This document shows, piece by piece, positions 44,901-56,600 of a stretch of 64,000 nt of DNA; the stretch's first letter is position 1; each line of letters opens with the position of its first letter. The DNA is from Phyllostachys edulis (Eukaryota; Streptophyta; Magnoliopsida; Poales; Poaceae), in NCBI GenBank assembly GCA_036346405.1, contig CM070566.1, forward strand, positions 47,433,268 to 47,497,267. Reading direction: 5' to 3'. The notes under the pieces are model-generated. The model saw nothing but the letters and a program-made list of their open reading frames with translations. It was not told where the DNA came from and made no database searches. The position numbers were made by a program, and so were the translations under genes.

Positions 44901-45800
44901 GTTGCCTTGGTTAGTAAGCTGCAGTACAATTTGCTTTCAGTTTCTCAGCTTATTGATGACGGTTTCGAGGTGAGCTTTAAGAAAAACAATTGCAAAATTC
45001 TTGACTCTTCGGGTAGTCTTGTTTGCGGGATTTCTCGTTATGGGAGGATCTTTCGTGCTGATTTCTCTGAGTCTTCTGGCGATCCTCTCAGGTGTTTAGT
45101 TGCTTCTGAGTCCCGCGATCTCTCTTTCTGGCATAGGAGACTTGGTCATATTGGATTTGACCATTTGACGAGTTAGCGACCATGATCTCATTAAGTGGTC
45201 CGCGAAACTCAAGATGGTCAAAGATCTTGTTTGCACTCCATGCCTAAAGACGGCAAGATGGTTGCCGCTTCTCATCCTCCCACCACGATTACTATGACCG
45301 ATGCACGGACACATGCTCCACATGGTCACAGTTGGACCACTCGAGTCTTGATCGGCGGGAGGAAGTGGTATGTTCTTGTTGTGGTCGATGACTTCTCGAG
45401 GTACTCTTGGGTGTTTTCTTAGCCTCGAAGGGCGAGACATTTACTCATTTCCGAGGTCTTTTAGTAGGCTTTCTGTTGAGCTCCGGGTGCCTTCGAGCGA
45501 TCCGCAGATGACAATGGCACGGAGTTCAAAATTCCTACTTTGAGAGTTCTCATGTGAGGCAGTGTAGAGCACCGCCTCTTCTCCATCGTCCCTCGGCAAA
45601 ATGGCGTTGTGGAGAGGAAGAACCGTACCTTAGTCGAGATGGCGGGGCGATGCTTGATGAGTACTCTACACCGAGGAAGTTTTGGGCTGAGGCCATTGCG
45701 ACCGCGTGCCATGTTTGAATCGAGTTTTCTTGGGCACTCCTACACCGCACTTCTTATGAGTCGAGATACTGAGCGAAAGCCAGCGTCTCTCATTTTCGTG
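44901..45800 (+). pseudogene. Copia-2 integrase region
   Basis: The pre-integrase HRRLGHIGFDHL is at about 45130. The core has WYVLVVVDDFSRYSW (45367-45411), DNGTEF (about 45509) and VERKNRTLVEMA (about 45610), in several frames. The first catalytic Asp segment is damaged. Compared with Copia-1 the same motifs occur in the same order. Confidence 0.75.
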
Positions 45801-46299
45801 TGTTTGGTTGCAAGTGCTTTATCTTGAAGTGCAGGAACCTAGACAAGTTCGAGTCACGTTCTGTGGCGGTATCTTTCTAGGCTACTCAACTTCTTGGCGG
45901 GCTTATAGGTGCAGGCTGCGAGTCTAGCGAATGGTAGAAACACAGTGAGGTGACTTTTGATGAGGCGGTCAGGACTAGGCCAGATATCTCGAGTTCTTTA
46001 GAGCGGTCCGAGACCATCTTTGTGGATGATGAGGGCGAGGAGACGATGGTTGTTTACGATCCACTCCTCTTCCTTCCCTTGAGATGTCTTCTTCCACGGC
46101 ACCTCAAGGTGATCGGCCTGCCTTCCGTTTCCTCCGGAGCTAGTGGCTCTGTCCTGCCTCGTCTGCACACGAGGTAGAGGCCACTTCTTCTTCTCATCCG
46201 GACCTCCCGTCATATCCGTAAAAGGCATCCTTGAGCAGATTATTGGAGACCTTTTGGCGTGTCACACGCTCTAAGTCCAGTTTTCTCAATTCATCTCCA

Positions 46300-47080
46300 T
46301 TACGCCTTTGTTGCCTCCTTTGAGCCCAAGGATGTTTGTCACGCCCTTTACGATGAGTCTTGGGTCAATGCCATGCATGAGGAATTAGAGAACTTTGAGA
46401 GAAACAAGGTCCAGTCGCTTGTTGTGCCCCCACGAGGCCACAATATCATTGGAACCAAGTGGGTGTTCAAGAACAAGCAGAGTGAGGATGGGGTAATCAT
46501 CCCAAACAAGGCTAGATTGGTAGCTCGGGGTTTTCCCTGGTTGAGGTCTAGACTTTGAGGAGACCTTTGCCCTCAGAGCTCGACTTGAAGCCATTAGAAT
46601 CACCTTGCCTTTGCGGCTTCTAAGGGTTTCAAGCTTTACCAGATGGACGTGAAGAGTGCCTTCCTCAATGGCCTTATTGAGGAGGAAGTCTCGTCAAACT
46701 GACCTCGTGTTTCGAGAATCCCAAATACCTAACCATGTCTTCAAGCTTTCCAAAAGCAGATGTATGGACTTAAGCAGGCTCCCAGAGCTTGGTATGAGAG
46801 GCTTAAGTCCTACTTGTTGAGTCATGGGTTTGAAATGGGTAAAGTAGACAAGACCTTGTTTATCCGTAGGCTTGGTAGTGACTTTACGCTTTCGTCCAAA
46901 TCTATGTCGATGACATCATCTTTGGCAGCTCTTCTCATGCTCTGGTTTCACAGTTCTCGGATGTCATGAGCACCGAGTTTGAGATGAGCATGATGGGTGA
47001 GTTGACATTCTTTCTTGGCTTCCAAATCAAGCGGACTTCGGGAGGTACTTTTCTTCATCGAGGCAAGTACACTCGTGATC
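46300..47080 (+). pseudogene. Copia-2 reverse transcriptase
   Basis: NAMHEELENFERNKVQSL (about 46366) and IIGTKWVFKNKQ begin the RT domain. MYGLKQAPRAWYERLKSYLL (46760) and the catalytic YVDD (46903-46914) follow, then FEMSMMGEL (about 46980). At least two frameshifts break the domain, near 46545 and 46745. Confidence 0.85.
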
Positions 47081-47179
47081 TCTGGCAACCGACATGAGTG
47101 ATGGTAAGCTGTGTGTCGACTCCCATGGCTTCTCTGACCTATCTTGACCAGATGAGGATGGCGAGCCGTTGATCAAAAG

Positions 47180-47843
47180 GAGTTTCGCAAAGATGATTGG
47201 CTCCCTCTTGTACCTCAACGCCTCGAGACCGGACATACATTTTTACGTGTGTTTGTGCGCTCGTTTCGAGCTTCTCCTCGCGTTTCTCACCGCCAAAGCG
47301 ATGAAGCGCATCTTCGATACTGCGAGCTACCATTGACTATGGTATCTGGTACTCTTCCTCATCTGTCTTTCCTTGAGAGCCTTCTCGGATCTGAGACTTT
47401 CTTTGGTCAGAGGATAGATAGGAAGAGCACTTCCAAGACCGCCAATTTCTTGGCACTTCTCTTGTTTCTGGTCTTGAGGAAGCGATCCGGTGTTACCTGA
47501 TCCACCGCAGAGGTCGAGCACGTTCTTTGCGGCGATTCTTTGTAGCCAAGTGCTCTGGATGACCGACCTGCGGGACTTTGGGTTAGTTATCGTCAGTGTT
47601 CCACTCTTTTGTGATAACACTTCTGCGATTAACATTGCCAAGAACCCAGTGCAGCATTCCCGGACCAAGCACATCGATATCCGCTTCCACTTCCTTAGAG
47701 ACCATGTAGAGAAGGGCGATATAGTGCTTCAGTTTGTGGAGAGTGACCACCAGTTGGCTGACATTTTCACCAAGCCATTGGATAGTTCGAGGTTTTCAGC
47801 TCTGCGGGGAGAGCTTGGGGTGGTTTGTCCTTATGGACTGTAG
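47180..47843 (+). pseudogene. Copia-2 RNase H
   Basis: The open frame from 47490 covers the C-terminal RNase H: FCDNTSAINIAKNPVQHSRT and HFLRDHVEKGD, then LADIFTKPLDSSRF and a normal stop at 47843. The upstream part (MIGSLLYLNASRPDI, about 47190) lies in another frame. Confidence 0.85.
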
Positions 47844-49528
47844 TGAGGGGGAGCTTTGGGTTTCTTGCTTTACTATCTTATTTATGCTCTAGCTTCTTAC
47901 TATTGCATTGCATTTTGGGTGCATTTGGGATTAGTCCTCCTAGCATAGATTAGAGTGCTTCTTTTGTCTAGTTGTTTAGATTTACTCTTATCTTGTGATT
48001 CTAGGATCTTGCTTATTAGTCGTTACTTATCTCACTAGGTTGAGCTCACTCACTTCTTGTAGGTTCTAGCGAGGTTGGGCCACCCTCGGGTAGGCAGTGC
48101 GTGTTTGCTCCTAGGTGTGTTAAGTGGGCGGTTGATAGTCCTAGAGTCATATGGGGTAGATGAGAGTCGATCGAGCCATAGTATTTTCTATATCTTATCT
48201 ATGCTTTAAGGACTGCCTGTTTTATGTTTTCTTTGCCAGCTTCTCGTTTTATTGCTTTGGTTCAGGGGGAGTTCATTTGGGAGCTTCTAGAGCTTAATCT
48301 TGACATAACTCAACTTGAATTAAAAGTTGCATCTCATGTTGAGGGGGAGCTGGATCTTCTGCATTTCTAGCATTCTGCATTGTAATATAACTCCATTGAG
48401 CCTTGATTATTATCCTACTATGACATGTTTACAATGCTTTACACCTTGCCATGACTTGTGCTTATTTGCTAGATTTCTCATGACTTCATATGTGTAGCCT
48501 AGCTTTTGCCATGATAAGTTAATTAAAATTGCTCAACTTAAACTAAAACTTGTCATGTTAGCACTCGAGATTAGTCTTTCTTGAGCTATCCTTTTATGAT
48601 TCATGCCATGTCAAATAGGCTGGGTAGAGTGATGAATCTATATTGAGCCTTAGATTGAGCTGTTTTAGTCTCTTGATGATGCATGAGTTAGTACAACTTG
48701 TTAAAAGGCAAAAGATCTCTTTTGTGCGAAAAACTGATCTCACCAATTCTCTCCTATGAGGCGGCTTGCTATTGCACTTGGCATGAACTTAGGGGAGTTT
48801 TGGGTGACCTAGACTATCTTCTTAAGCTTCTCGCTTGGAGTAGTCGCATAAGGCTTGAGACCTAGCACATGATAAAACAAAAATCTGGTTGGAAACCACC
48901 ATGAATTTCAAAAGAAAATATGTTTTATGTGTTCAATGTGCTTAAAGCTACAAAAAGTATCAAGTACTTTAACCAATGTTTCATTCTTGAGCATAGCACT
49001 CTATTTGGTCTCAATTTAAGCTTCTTAGCTACGCTTAGCTTATTGACATGGCCTGCATCATCCTTGGATATCTCTAGCTAGACTTTGCTCATTGATGACT
49101 TGACTTACTCATAAAATGCATTACATTTCAGATTGTCATCTATGTGCTCTAGCTGGCTTATATATATGTTGTCATGATCTAGGTAGCGTTTTATTGAGTT
49201 ATGGCTTGGTGTATTTCATGTTGGTCATTATGGATAATTTTCATGGCTCAAAATGCTTAAATAAACACACTTCAGCCATTTTCATCCATTAACATGTCAT
49301 ATTCTCTCTATTGCATCTTGATCGTTTATTATAAAAAGGGGAGAATAGAGAAGAAAAAGTCTGTTGGGAACAGTTTAGAGCTTTGGAGATCAATTTGCTC
49401 TTTCAGGTTGTTGCTCTAGTGTTCATTCATCGACATGGTCATTAGTTTCACTCTTCTTCTTTGGACCATGTTGGTTTCTTCAAACTCAAACTCATCTTTG
49501 CGCTTTATCGAGTTTGTCAATATACTCA
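47844..49528 (+). other. Copia-2 spacer between pol and 3' LTR
   Basis: 1.7 kb with no coding frame. Purine tracts of the GGGGGAG or GGGGAG type recur at about 47847, 48266, 48341 and 49335, before the polypurine tract at 49529. It mirrors the Copia-1 spacer in size and layout. Confidence 0.75.
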
Positions 49529-49540
49529 TCAAGGGGAGAT
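49529..49540 (+). other. Polypurine tract, Copia-2
   Basis: TCAAGGGGAGAT lies directly upstream of the 3' LTR start TGAGAGACC. Confidence 0.87.
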
Positions 49541-51663
49541 TGAGAGACCATGTGGAGGTCGTCCGTGTGTGTGATGAGTAATTGACATAGGTTTAGGAAG
49601 TCGAGTTTGGTTTGTGTGGTCGGACCATGTCGTTTATGCGCGGTGCATTCGATTCAATGGTTTGGGCTCTGAATATTTTGTCCGATGCTATTGTATGGTT
49701 ACAATATGTCGGCGGTGCTATTTGATGTGTTTCTTGTGCGTGTGGACCGCAGGACATCGGGTGGAGTCGTGGCGAGACACGGTGGACCGGACTAGGTGCG
49801 GTGGCGCCGAGGTCGAACAGTCGGGATGTGTCGAAGACGACGTGGACTCGAGGTGGTTGCGGGCGTCGAGACAAGGAGCGAAGCTTCCGGAAGGTGCGGG
49901 AGGGGCGAAACGGGAATTTCGCAAGGTCACACTGGCGGAGCGGCGCTGATTTAGCGGGCGAACGGGTGGAGACCCGTTAGCCATGGGCTATAAATAGGAT
50001 GGAGGGCTGCTGCCCAAACTGAACACCACAAGGGTTTTTAGGGTTTCCTTTAGTCAAAATAGGCTTTAGAGAGTTTGTTTTGCTTTAGGCTTTAGTTGTT
50101 GAGGGTTGTTCCCTGCTTGTCCCCTTGTTTTTCCTCAAGATGGCTGAATATGTTCTTGAGGTTTGAGAGTGGGAGAGGATGAGATGAAAGTTTCTAATCA
50201 TTCCTCTTGTATCAATCATGTATCTCTCTTCCTCTAGATCAATATGAGATGGTGCTTGGTTTTGATTTGATGTGCATTTTTGATTGCCTTTTGACTCTTG
50301 CGTGAGAGTTGGATCTGTGGCCGGTTCCTGTTGAGTTTTTATTGCTCTGATCCTGGTGGCTTGTCGAGTGTGTAAGAGATGTTGATCAGCTGCCTTTTTG
50401 ATTTGACTTGCATGGAGTTTGTTTTTGTTGATTTGTTCATTAGTTTGAGCTCCTGAAAAATCTGTTCAGTGCATCGTCTTGTTCCCCTGGGCGGCATCTC
50501 TGGAGAAAAGTTTTGCGCGCTGGCGGCGCGTGTGAGCACCCGCAAATAGCGAGCTCTGTGGTTGAGTCGGTTGAAGAAAAACCGAAATATCTTGGCATCC
50601 TGCAGATTTCTTTGTAGTCTTAATTGTTTGTGCGGTTTGTTGATCCGACTCTTTGCGTGTGATGCTGTGATTGATCGCCCTGTTGTGTGCCGATAAAAGA
50701 AAATCAATGCTTACGGCGACTGTGTTTTTTACTGCTTTTCTTGTTGGATCTGATGGGTCTGTAACCCTGTGAAACCTGTGCTTGCCGAGCGGCAGTTCAT
50801 CGGCGGCTTGTTCCCACAAACTGGTTCTTGGCCTTTTATTGTCATCCGTTCCTTGTTTGAGTCTCTCGTTTATTGCTAGTGGCAGCAATTTGTTGATGAG
50901 TTATCACTAGTATGCTGCCAACAATGATGTGACTGGTGGATCGGTTGATCATGTTGTTTATTGCTTGAGCTCCCGCTCCTGGTGCATGCTTAGTCGGCTG
51001 CATAGAAAAGTATGGATGCAATTGAGTTTGATTGTCATTTTTGATGCATTTGATTGGTGGCCTGGTGCACGCCTGTGCTGCTCGATTTATGCTGGCGGCA
51101 GCAGTACTTGGCTAGTCTTTGTTTATTCTTATCTGCAGTTTCTTTGTGCTAGTTTATCAGCTTGTGTCGGCCTGTAGGAATTTGGAGTCACGTGACTCAT
51201 CCGGTTGAAAAAAAAAAAAATTAATAGGCCTCAACTTCGTAATTTGATAGTCGTTCTCTGAGCTATTTTTTGCTTGCCTTGGCTGCTTAATCTAGAAGGT
51301 TCAGTCCTTGGCTGTTTAATCAATGCATTGAGTTTGGATTAGCTAATTGCTTCTTTGTTGCGTGAAAGCTTTGACTACTGGTAACTGAGCTCCATGTATT
51401 AATTGAAAGGAGATTTGTTTATTGAGAGTAGCAGCAGTTTTCGGTATTGACTTATTGATGTGCTTGATACAACTTTGAGTTGATTAGGCTTTTACTTAGG
51501 GGTTTGATCGGATTCAACACAGGTCATCCGCTGTGCCTGAATACAAATCTTCATAGCTTTTATAGCTATTGGAGTGAAAGTCGTGTTTAGTTCGATCGAG
51601 GTGAAAAATAGAGAAAGCGTCTATTCACCCCCCCCCCCCTCTAGTCGCCTTTCCGGTCCTACA
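49541..51663 (+). repeat. Copia-2 3' LTR
   Basis: It is near-identical to 39645-41765 and has its own TATA box at 49989-49996. It differs mainly by short length-changing patches at 49570-49960, 50980-51110 and 51190-51240. Confidence 0.92.
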
Positions 51664-51668
51664 TAACT

Positions 51669-52473
51669 TTTCATTTTAAGCATGATAAGATATCACAAAA
51701 GGTTTCTAACGCCTTCATTCAGCAAAAGAGAGACTTTAAACCTCAGCACTCGAAGTAATCCAAAAGAAACACATAAAGCCAAAGCTTTCATATGTTAACG
51801 AACTGGCAACAGAAAACTTTCATTAACCAAACTATCAAACAAATAAATGAGTCATTCTTTTCCAATGAGAAAGAACGAACAACCATGGAAACATCAATCT
51901 TGCCACTTCGATCACAAGTAGTAAGAGCAACTCAACAGTCAAAAAGCAATAAATGTCTCAGAGAACCATTAGAAATCTATTGAAAACCATCAACTATCAT
52001 GAATCACGAACCCAGGAGAAATTCATCAACCACCACAGGACAAGAATTTACCAAATTCATAAATCAAGGAAGAGAACACTTTCTAAAGCAACTCACGCTC
52101 AACACCTGAAACTATGGTACTCGGGGTAACTACTCCCCTAACCACCTACCACGAACAGTGGTGTAACCTGGTGAATCCCAGAGTGACAACCACGTCCTCA
52201 ACTTCTTAACATCCGTTATTGACACGCATAATCAATATAACCAATTATGAGTAAATAAGATCATCTCATGACAATCATAGAATAAATTTATAGATATAAG
52301 ATATCACATCATATCCTAGATTAACAACAAGAAAGATAGTACAAAAGCAATTGAACAATTGCTCAACTAATGAAACATAACAATAGAAATACGGAAACAA
52401 TAGATTACCCAACCCCACCTACTGTGCACAGTGTGTCAATTTTTTTTATAACTTAATTACCACGGACCTAAAG
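51669..52473 (-). other. LARD-like element, internal region (5' part)
   Basis: AT-rich sequence between Copia-2 and the primer site of the host LARD-like element. No coding frame is recognised. Confidence 0.6.
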
Positions 52474-52488
52474 CCCGCTCTGATACTA
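52474..52488 (-). other. Primer-binding site of the LARD-like element (minus strand)
   Basis: Read on the minus strand, TAGTATCAGAGCGGG follows the LTR end within a few bases. It matches the initiator tRNA-Met complement (TGGTATCAGAGC) except at one base. Confidence 0.8.
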
Positions 52489-52491
52489 ATC

Positions 52492-55276
52492 AGTAACACC
52501 CCAGTCCGACAAGGGCCTGAATGCCACCAAACCAACATGTTAACAACTAAAGCAGAAGATAAAATTGGAAATTTCGTAGAACCTCCTGATAGTTAGCTAT
52601 ACCGGAGGTTCCAACGATCATATATAACAAGTCAATAAAGGAATCACTATGTAACATGCGCAACCAGAACATAGCCGAGATTCAAGCATTTAAACCAAAA
52701 AGGGTGATGGAAGATCAACCACAGTACTCAATCAATCATAACGGGAAAGAAGTTCTCAACCACAGCCAACCTTATTTATTACAGTTTATCAATTATCGAA
52801 TGAATGGTAGAATCAATTTCTATTATTGAATTTGAAGTATGGTGAAGTGAACGAATGTGAGTGTCTACTCCCTCCCAAAGGCCATCGTCAGCGATCACCT
52901 AAAATAAACAAACAATGCAAGGGTGAGTCCGAGACTCAGCAAGTACAGTAAAGAAATGGTACATACAACAACCATGCTCATGATAAACATCATTGAAGAA
53001 TATGAAATAAATACGGAATGAATAATTGAATGAATGGAATGTTTGTTTTGAATGAAATGAAGGGACTACACACATGCATATACCGGTATAGCTGGTGACA
53101 CACCCGTCGGTGTTCACCTAAGCCCGCATTTAACAAAATACGGGGATCCAAGCCCCGTACGAAGAACGTTTCGTACGAGTGTCCCAAACTGCCCACATTG
53201 GAATGGTGGGTCTTACGTGCCCATACTGGAATTGATGGGACTTATATATTGATCCACTCCCGTGGATAAAACATGAAATGTGGATGCTGGGTATGACATA
53301 TGAATACTGAACAAAAACAACGTGCTCTCCATCATGGAGGTAACCACATGGATTGAATACGAACATTTAAGTATTAACACGGTACTTAAAGCACAATACC
53401 AACTCATCATTGTTATCATTAACAAAGTAATCTCATTGCTCACCTTGTCTCATCATTACTGCCATCAACATGTAACCATTCTCATGTAAGCATACCCATA
53501 TAGACATCATCATGTACGCATCATCATGTAACTATTAACGTGTAGCATCATGTAAATATTCCCAAGTAGTAAGCATCGTCATATGAACACTACCATGTAA
53601 ACATCATCACATAAACATTAGCAGGCGTCGTCAGGTAAACATTTCCATGTAAGCTTCATCCCGTAAGTATCATCATAAAAATCATCATCATTCAACTATA
53701 GTATTCATGCTCATCAACGTGACCCAGCAGTAAGCATTATCATTAAACTATAGCATTCATGCCTATCAACATTACCAAACAGTAAACACCAACAATTATG
53801 AAATATAACCACTCAATAATACTACTTGTACTTGCCTCAACCGTGAGACGGAAGACCAAAGGTGAGACGGCTCTCAAGACCGGGTTCACCACCACCTCGG
53901 TGTTAGGTACACCAACTCACCACCGTCACCGCCATCACTCCCCTCAAGCATAAGCAAACGGCAACCCACGTACCACCACCATCAAACATGCGCATCAACC
54001 AAGCATCAATCAGTACAAGTAAAAGGAATCAACTCAAACACAAAGATGATCCACCTTAAGCACCCACCTTATGCAGATCCTCTATGACATATTTGCCACT
54101 AGGCTTAACGGAAAGGAACTTGGTCGCTGCCAATCGAGTGTCATGACAATAACCATTGCATTCCGCAGTGCCTTCTCAGTGATAAAGTCTCCAGGCTCTA
54201 AATATATCTTTAACAATCCTAAGAGATACTTCCCAGCAAGACAACAATCCTCGAGCTTGACTGAATTCAATGCCGACCTCGCAACCAACCTACGGAATCA
54301 AACACGCATCGAGGAAGAACCACCATCCAGTTCGACACGGCAAAGACAGAGTGGGCAGCACCACCATCTCAATGCGACCCAACACGGCGGCAACACCACC
54401 ACTGGCAAAGCCCACATTCAGCAACCCCACCTTGGACATGCCTCCACCACACCCACCATATCTCCCCTCCATGCAAGCACACAAGAGAATCAACCAAGTC
54501 AATTAGTAAGTCAAGTCCTATCCTATATTAAGCAAGTAAGAAAGCATCGGTCCTCTTACTTTACATCTTCTATGAAAGAATGTAGCTCGCTCTTTCAACC
54601 CGGACCCCATCCGTGGAACCAAAAAACAAAGAAGAGGGGGAGCAAGGCGGCCAAGCCGGGAGGCGGCGGCGAGGAGAACAAGCAGCGAGGCTCGGGCAGC
54701 CCCGAGAGTCTGGAGGCGCTCTGGCCTGAGCCGGTCCGAGCTGGCCGAGACGAGCGACGGTGGCCGGGTGTCCGAGCCGTCGAGGGAGGAGCTGAGGAGG
54801 CGGCAGCAGATCGGCCGAGCCGGCCGGCGCACCGGAGGTGCGGCAGAGGCGGCGCCATATTTCCTAAGCGGCAGAGGAGAGAGAGATGGAGCCCGGAGGC
54901 GGCATCGAGGCTGCTCGCCGTCGCGTGGACTGGAGCGACTGAGCAAGGGGAGGCGCGGCACGTCGCTGGCGGCACAGGGCTGCGCTGGAGGCCGGGGAAG
55001 AGAGACCCATGGGGGGAGAAACGAGCAGAGGGAAAGGGGGGCGGCGACTGCTTCATGGGGAGAGTGGCGGCTCTGTGGGGGAGTGGGGAGGGCAGCTAGC
55101 TAGGGTTAGGGGAAGGCCCCCCTTTTCCCCCTAAGGGCCGGCCCATATGGCTAAAATTGCCATGAGCTGCAAGCCCAAGGTCCCAAACTCTCCCACAATT
55201 TCTGAAATTTTACTTTTATTTCTCATGATTCTCTCTAATTTTTATGGAAATTCCCAAAGATATTCGCGGTATTACA
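52492..55276 (-). repeat. LARD-like element 5' LTR (minus strand)
   Basis: 2.79 kb, the partner of 34174-36860. Its inner end reads 'agtaacacc' instead of 'tgtaacacc'. It keeps the stretch at 52906-52995 that the other LTR has lost. The 342-codon plus-strand frame at 54071-55099 lies wholly inside this LTR, antisense to the element, and breaks in the other copy. Confidence 0.87.
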
Positions 55277-55281
55277 GTACG

Positions 55282-56600
55282 AGTGCATGATGTTATACAC
55301 GCTCGACGTCCTCTTCTCTCTTCTCGATTTCTCATCTTCTTCGACGTTGGCCAACTCAACGCTGTGACTTCTTCACTATTGATCCCTCTCAGCTGCTACC
55401 CCTTCTAATGCAATACATTACCACATAGTTATCTTCTACTTCTCTCCAATTATTACTTAATGCTAACCATTACGACATCAATACACATACACATGCAACC
55501 ATCGCCGATCCTAACTAGGGACACATGTGACACTCTCTCCGATGACCCCGAGCAAATTCCCTACAGCTACACAATCTCTACTCCAAGTTTTTTTTGCTCC
55601 TTTCACTCTGTACGCATACGCTTCTATTTGTACAAATGCATGATGTTATACATGCCCGACGCTCTCTTCTCTCGTGTCGATCGCTCCTTTTCTTCGATGT
55701 TGGCCAACTGAATGTTGTGGCTTCCTCACTAATCGTGGTGATCTCCCATCTTCACTAATGTCGGTATGTCTACGTTAGTCGTTGTCTAACAATATTGAGA
55801 ATCTTTTTGCCATCGCCGGTGACGACGTGCCCCTCACCAGTGACGGCACACTCCTAGCTACCATATAACCTTATATCGTCCATAGCTTGTCTTCAATGCA
55901 AATATTCATCTCCTCTCTACCAAGGCTTCCCCATCATCGACCTTCTTTGCCCATTAACTTCTTCAACAACGCCGACGCTCACCACTTGTCATCGCGTCTC
56001 TTGGCTCCTTCAACACTAGACTTTCTCTTCAATGGCTCCGGCAAATAGCATGACATTCTCATCATCTCCGCTGTCACCGTCTCGGCTCTTCGCTTCCCTG
56101 TGGGTTAACGTCTTCTTGCATGACAGATCGATGTCATTGCACTCTTTAGTGGTCTCTTTCGACATCATTTGTGCTATCATTGTTATAACTTATATTTTTT
56201 AATCAAAATTTTAGTTATTTTTTATTTTTATTCCAAAGGAAGCAATAATAGAAACACATGATCTTGAGAGTGAACATGGTGGCTTCTTTTGTGTCTCCTC
56301 CGACACCATTCATGTCATCCTCGTTATAACCTTTATTTTTATTAAAAAATTCAGTTATTTTTATTCCATACAAATCAAAAGGCTAAATTTATTTAATTTA
56401 TTTAGAATTTTAGTTATTTTCGGGTTTTATTTTGGAATTCGCATGGAAATCAAATTGCGTTTTTTATTCCTAATTTTAGTTCTTTTTCTTGGAATTCTTA
56501 TGCGAATCCAATTGTTATTTTTTCTTTAATTTTATTTTTGAATTACAGTTATTTAGATATTTTACTTTGGAATTAGTATTGAAATAAAATTGCTAATTTT
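55282..56600. other. Flanking spacer, tandem copy and CT-rich sequence
   Basis: This holds the second half of the split tandem repeat, its intact second copy, then CT-rich sequence grading into AT-rich DNA. Short forward frames have no recognisable domains. Confidence 0.5.

Larger units (their letters stand above)
39645..51663 (+). mobile_element. Copia-2: SIRE-like Ty1/copia retrotransposon
   Basis: LTRs of 2121 and 2123 bp (39645-41765 and 49541-51663) start TGAGAGACC and end GTCCTACA. TAACT flanks the element at 39640-39644 and 51664-51668. Between the LTRs lie a tRNA-Met-type primer site, a degraded gag, protease, integrase, RT and RNase H (41819-47843), a 1.7-kb spacer and a polypurine tract. 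The LTR ends and pol protein are clearly related to Copia-1, but the family is different. The LTRs are near-identical, so the insertion is young, yet the coding region is badly broken. Either the element moved by using proteins of a relative, or part of the damage is sequencing error. Confidence 0.92.
34174..55276 (-). mobile_element. Non-coding LTR element (LARD-like) carrying nested Copia-2
   Basis: The outer ends are TGTAACACC and GGTATTACA. GTACG flanks the element at 34169-34173 and 55277-55281. The LTRs are 34174-36860 and 52492-55276. On the minus strand the order is 5' LTR, primer site (plus 52474-52488), about 3.6 kb of internal sequence, polypurine tract (plus 36864-36876) and 3' LTR. 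No gag or pol is recognisable, so the element resembles a large retrotransposon derivative moved by a gypsy partner. Copia-2 inserted into the internal region. Without it the element is about 9.1 kb. The LTRs are near-identical in AT-rich parts and patchily different in GC-rich parts. Confidence 0.87.
33947..55730. repeat. ~352-bp tandem duplication, first copy split by a 21-kb insertion
   Basis: Copy 1 is 33947-34173 plus 55282-55406, and copy 2 is 55407 to about 55730. Shared phrases include 'accacatagttatcttctac', 'gggacacatgt' and 'ttctatttgtac'. Copy 2 reads straight through the position where copy 1 carries the LTR element, so it acts as an uninterrupted reference for the insertion site. 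Confidence 0.85.

Noticed and set aside
54071..55099. 342-codon open frame on the plus strand
   Set aside because: It lies wholly inside an LTR, antisense to the element. The other LTR copy (35654-36118) is interrupted, and the translation is low-complexity with no domain.
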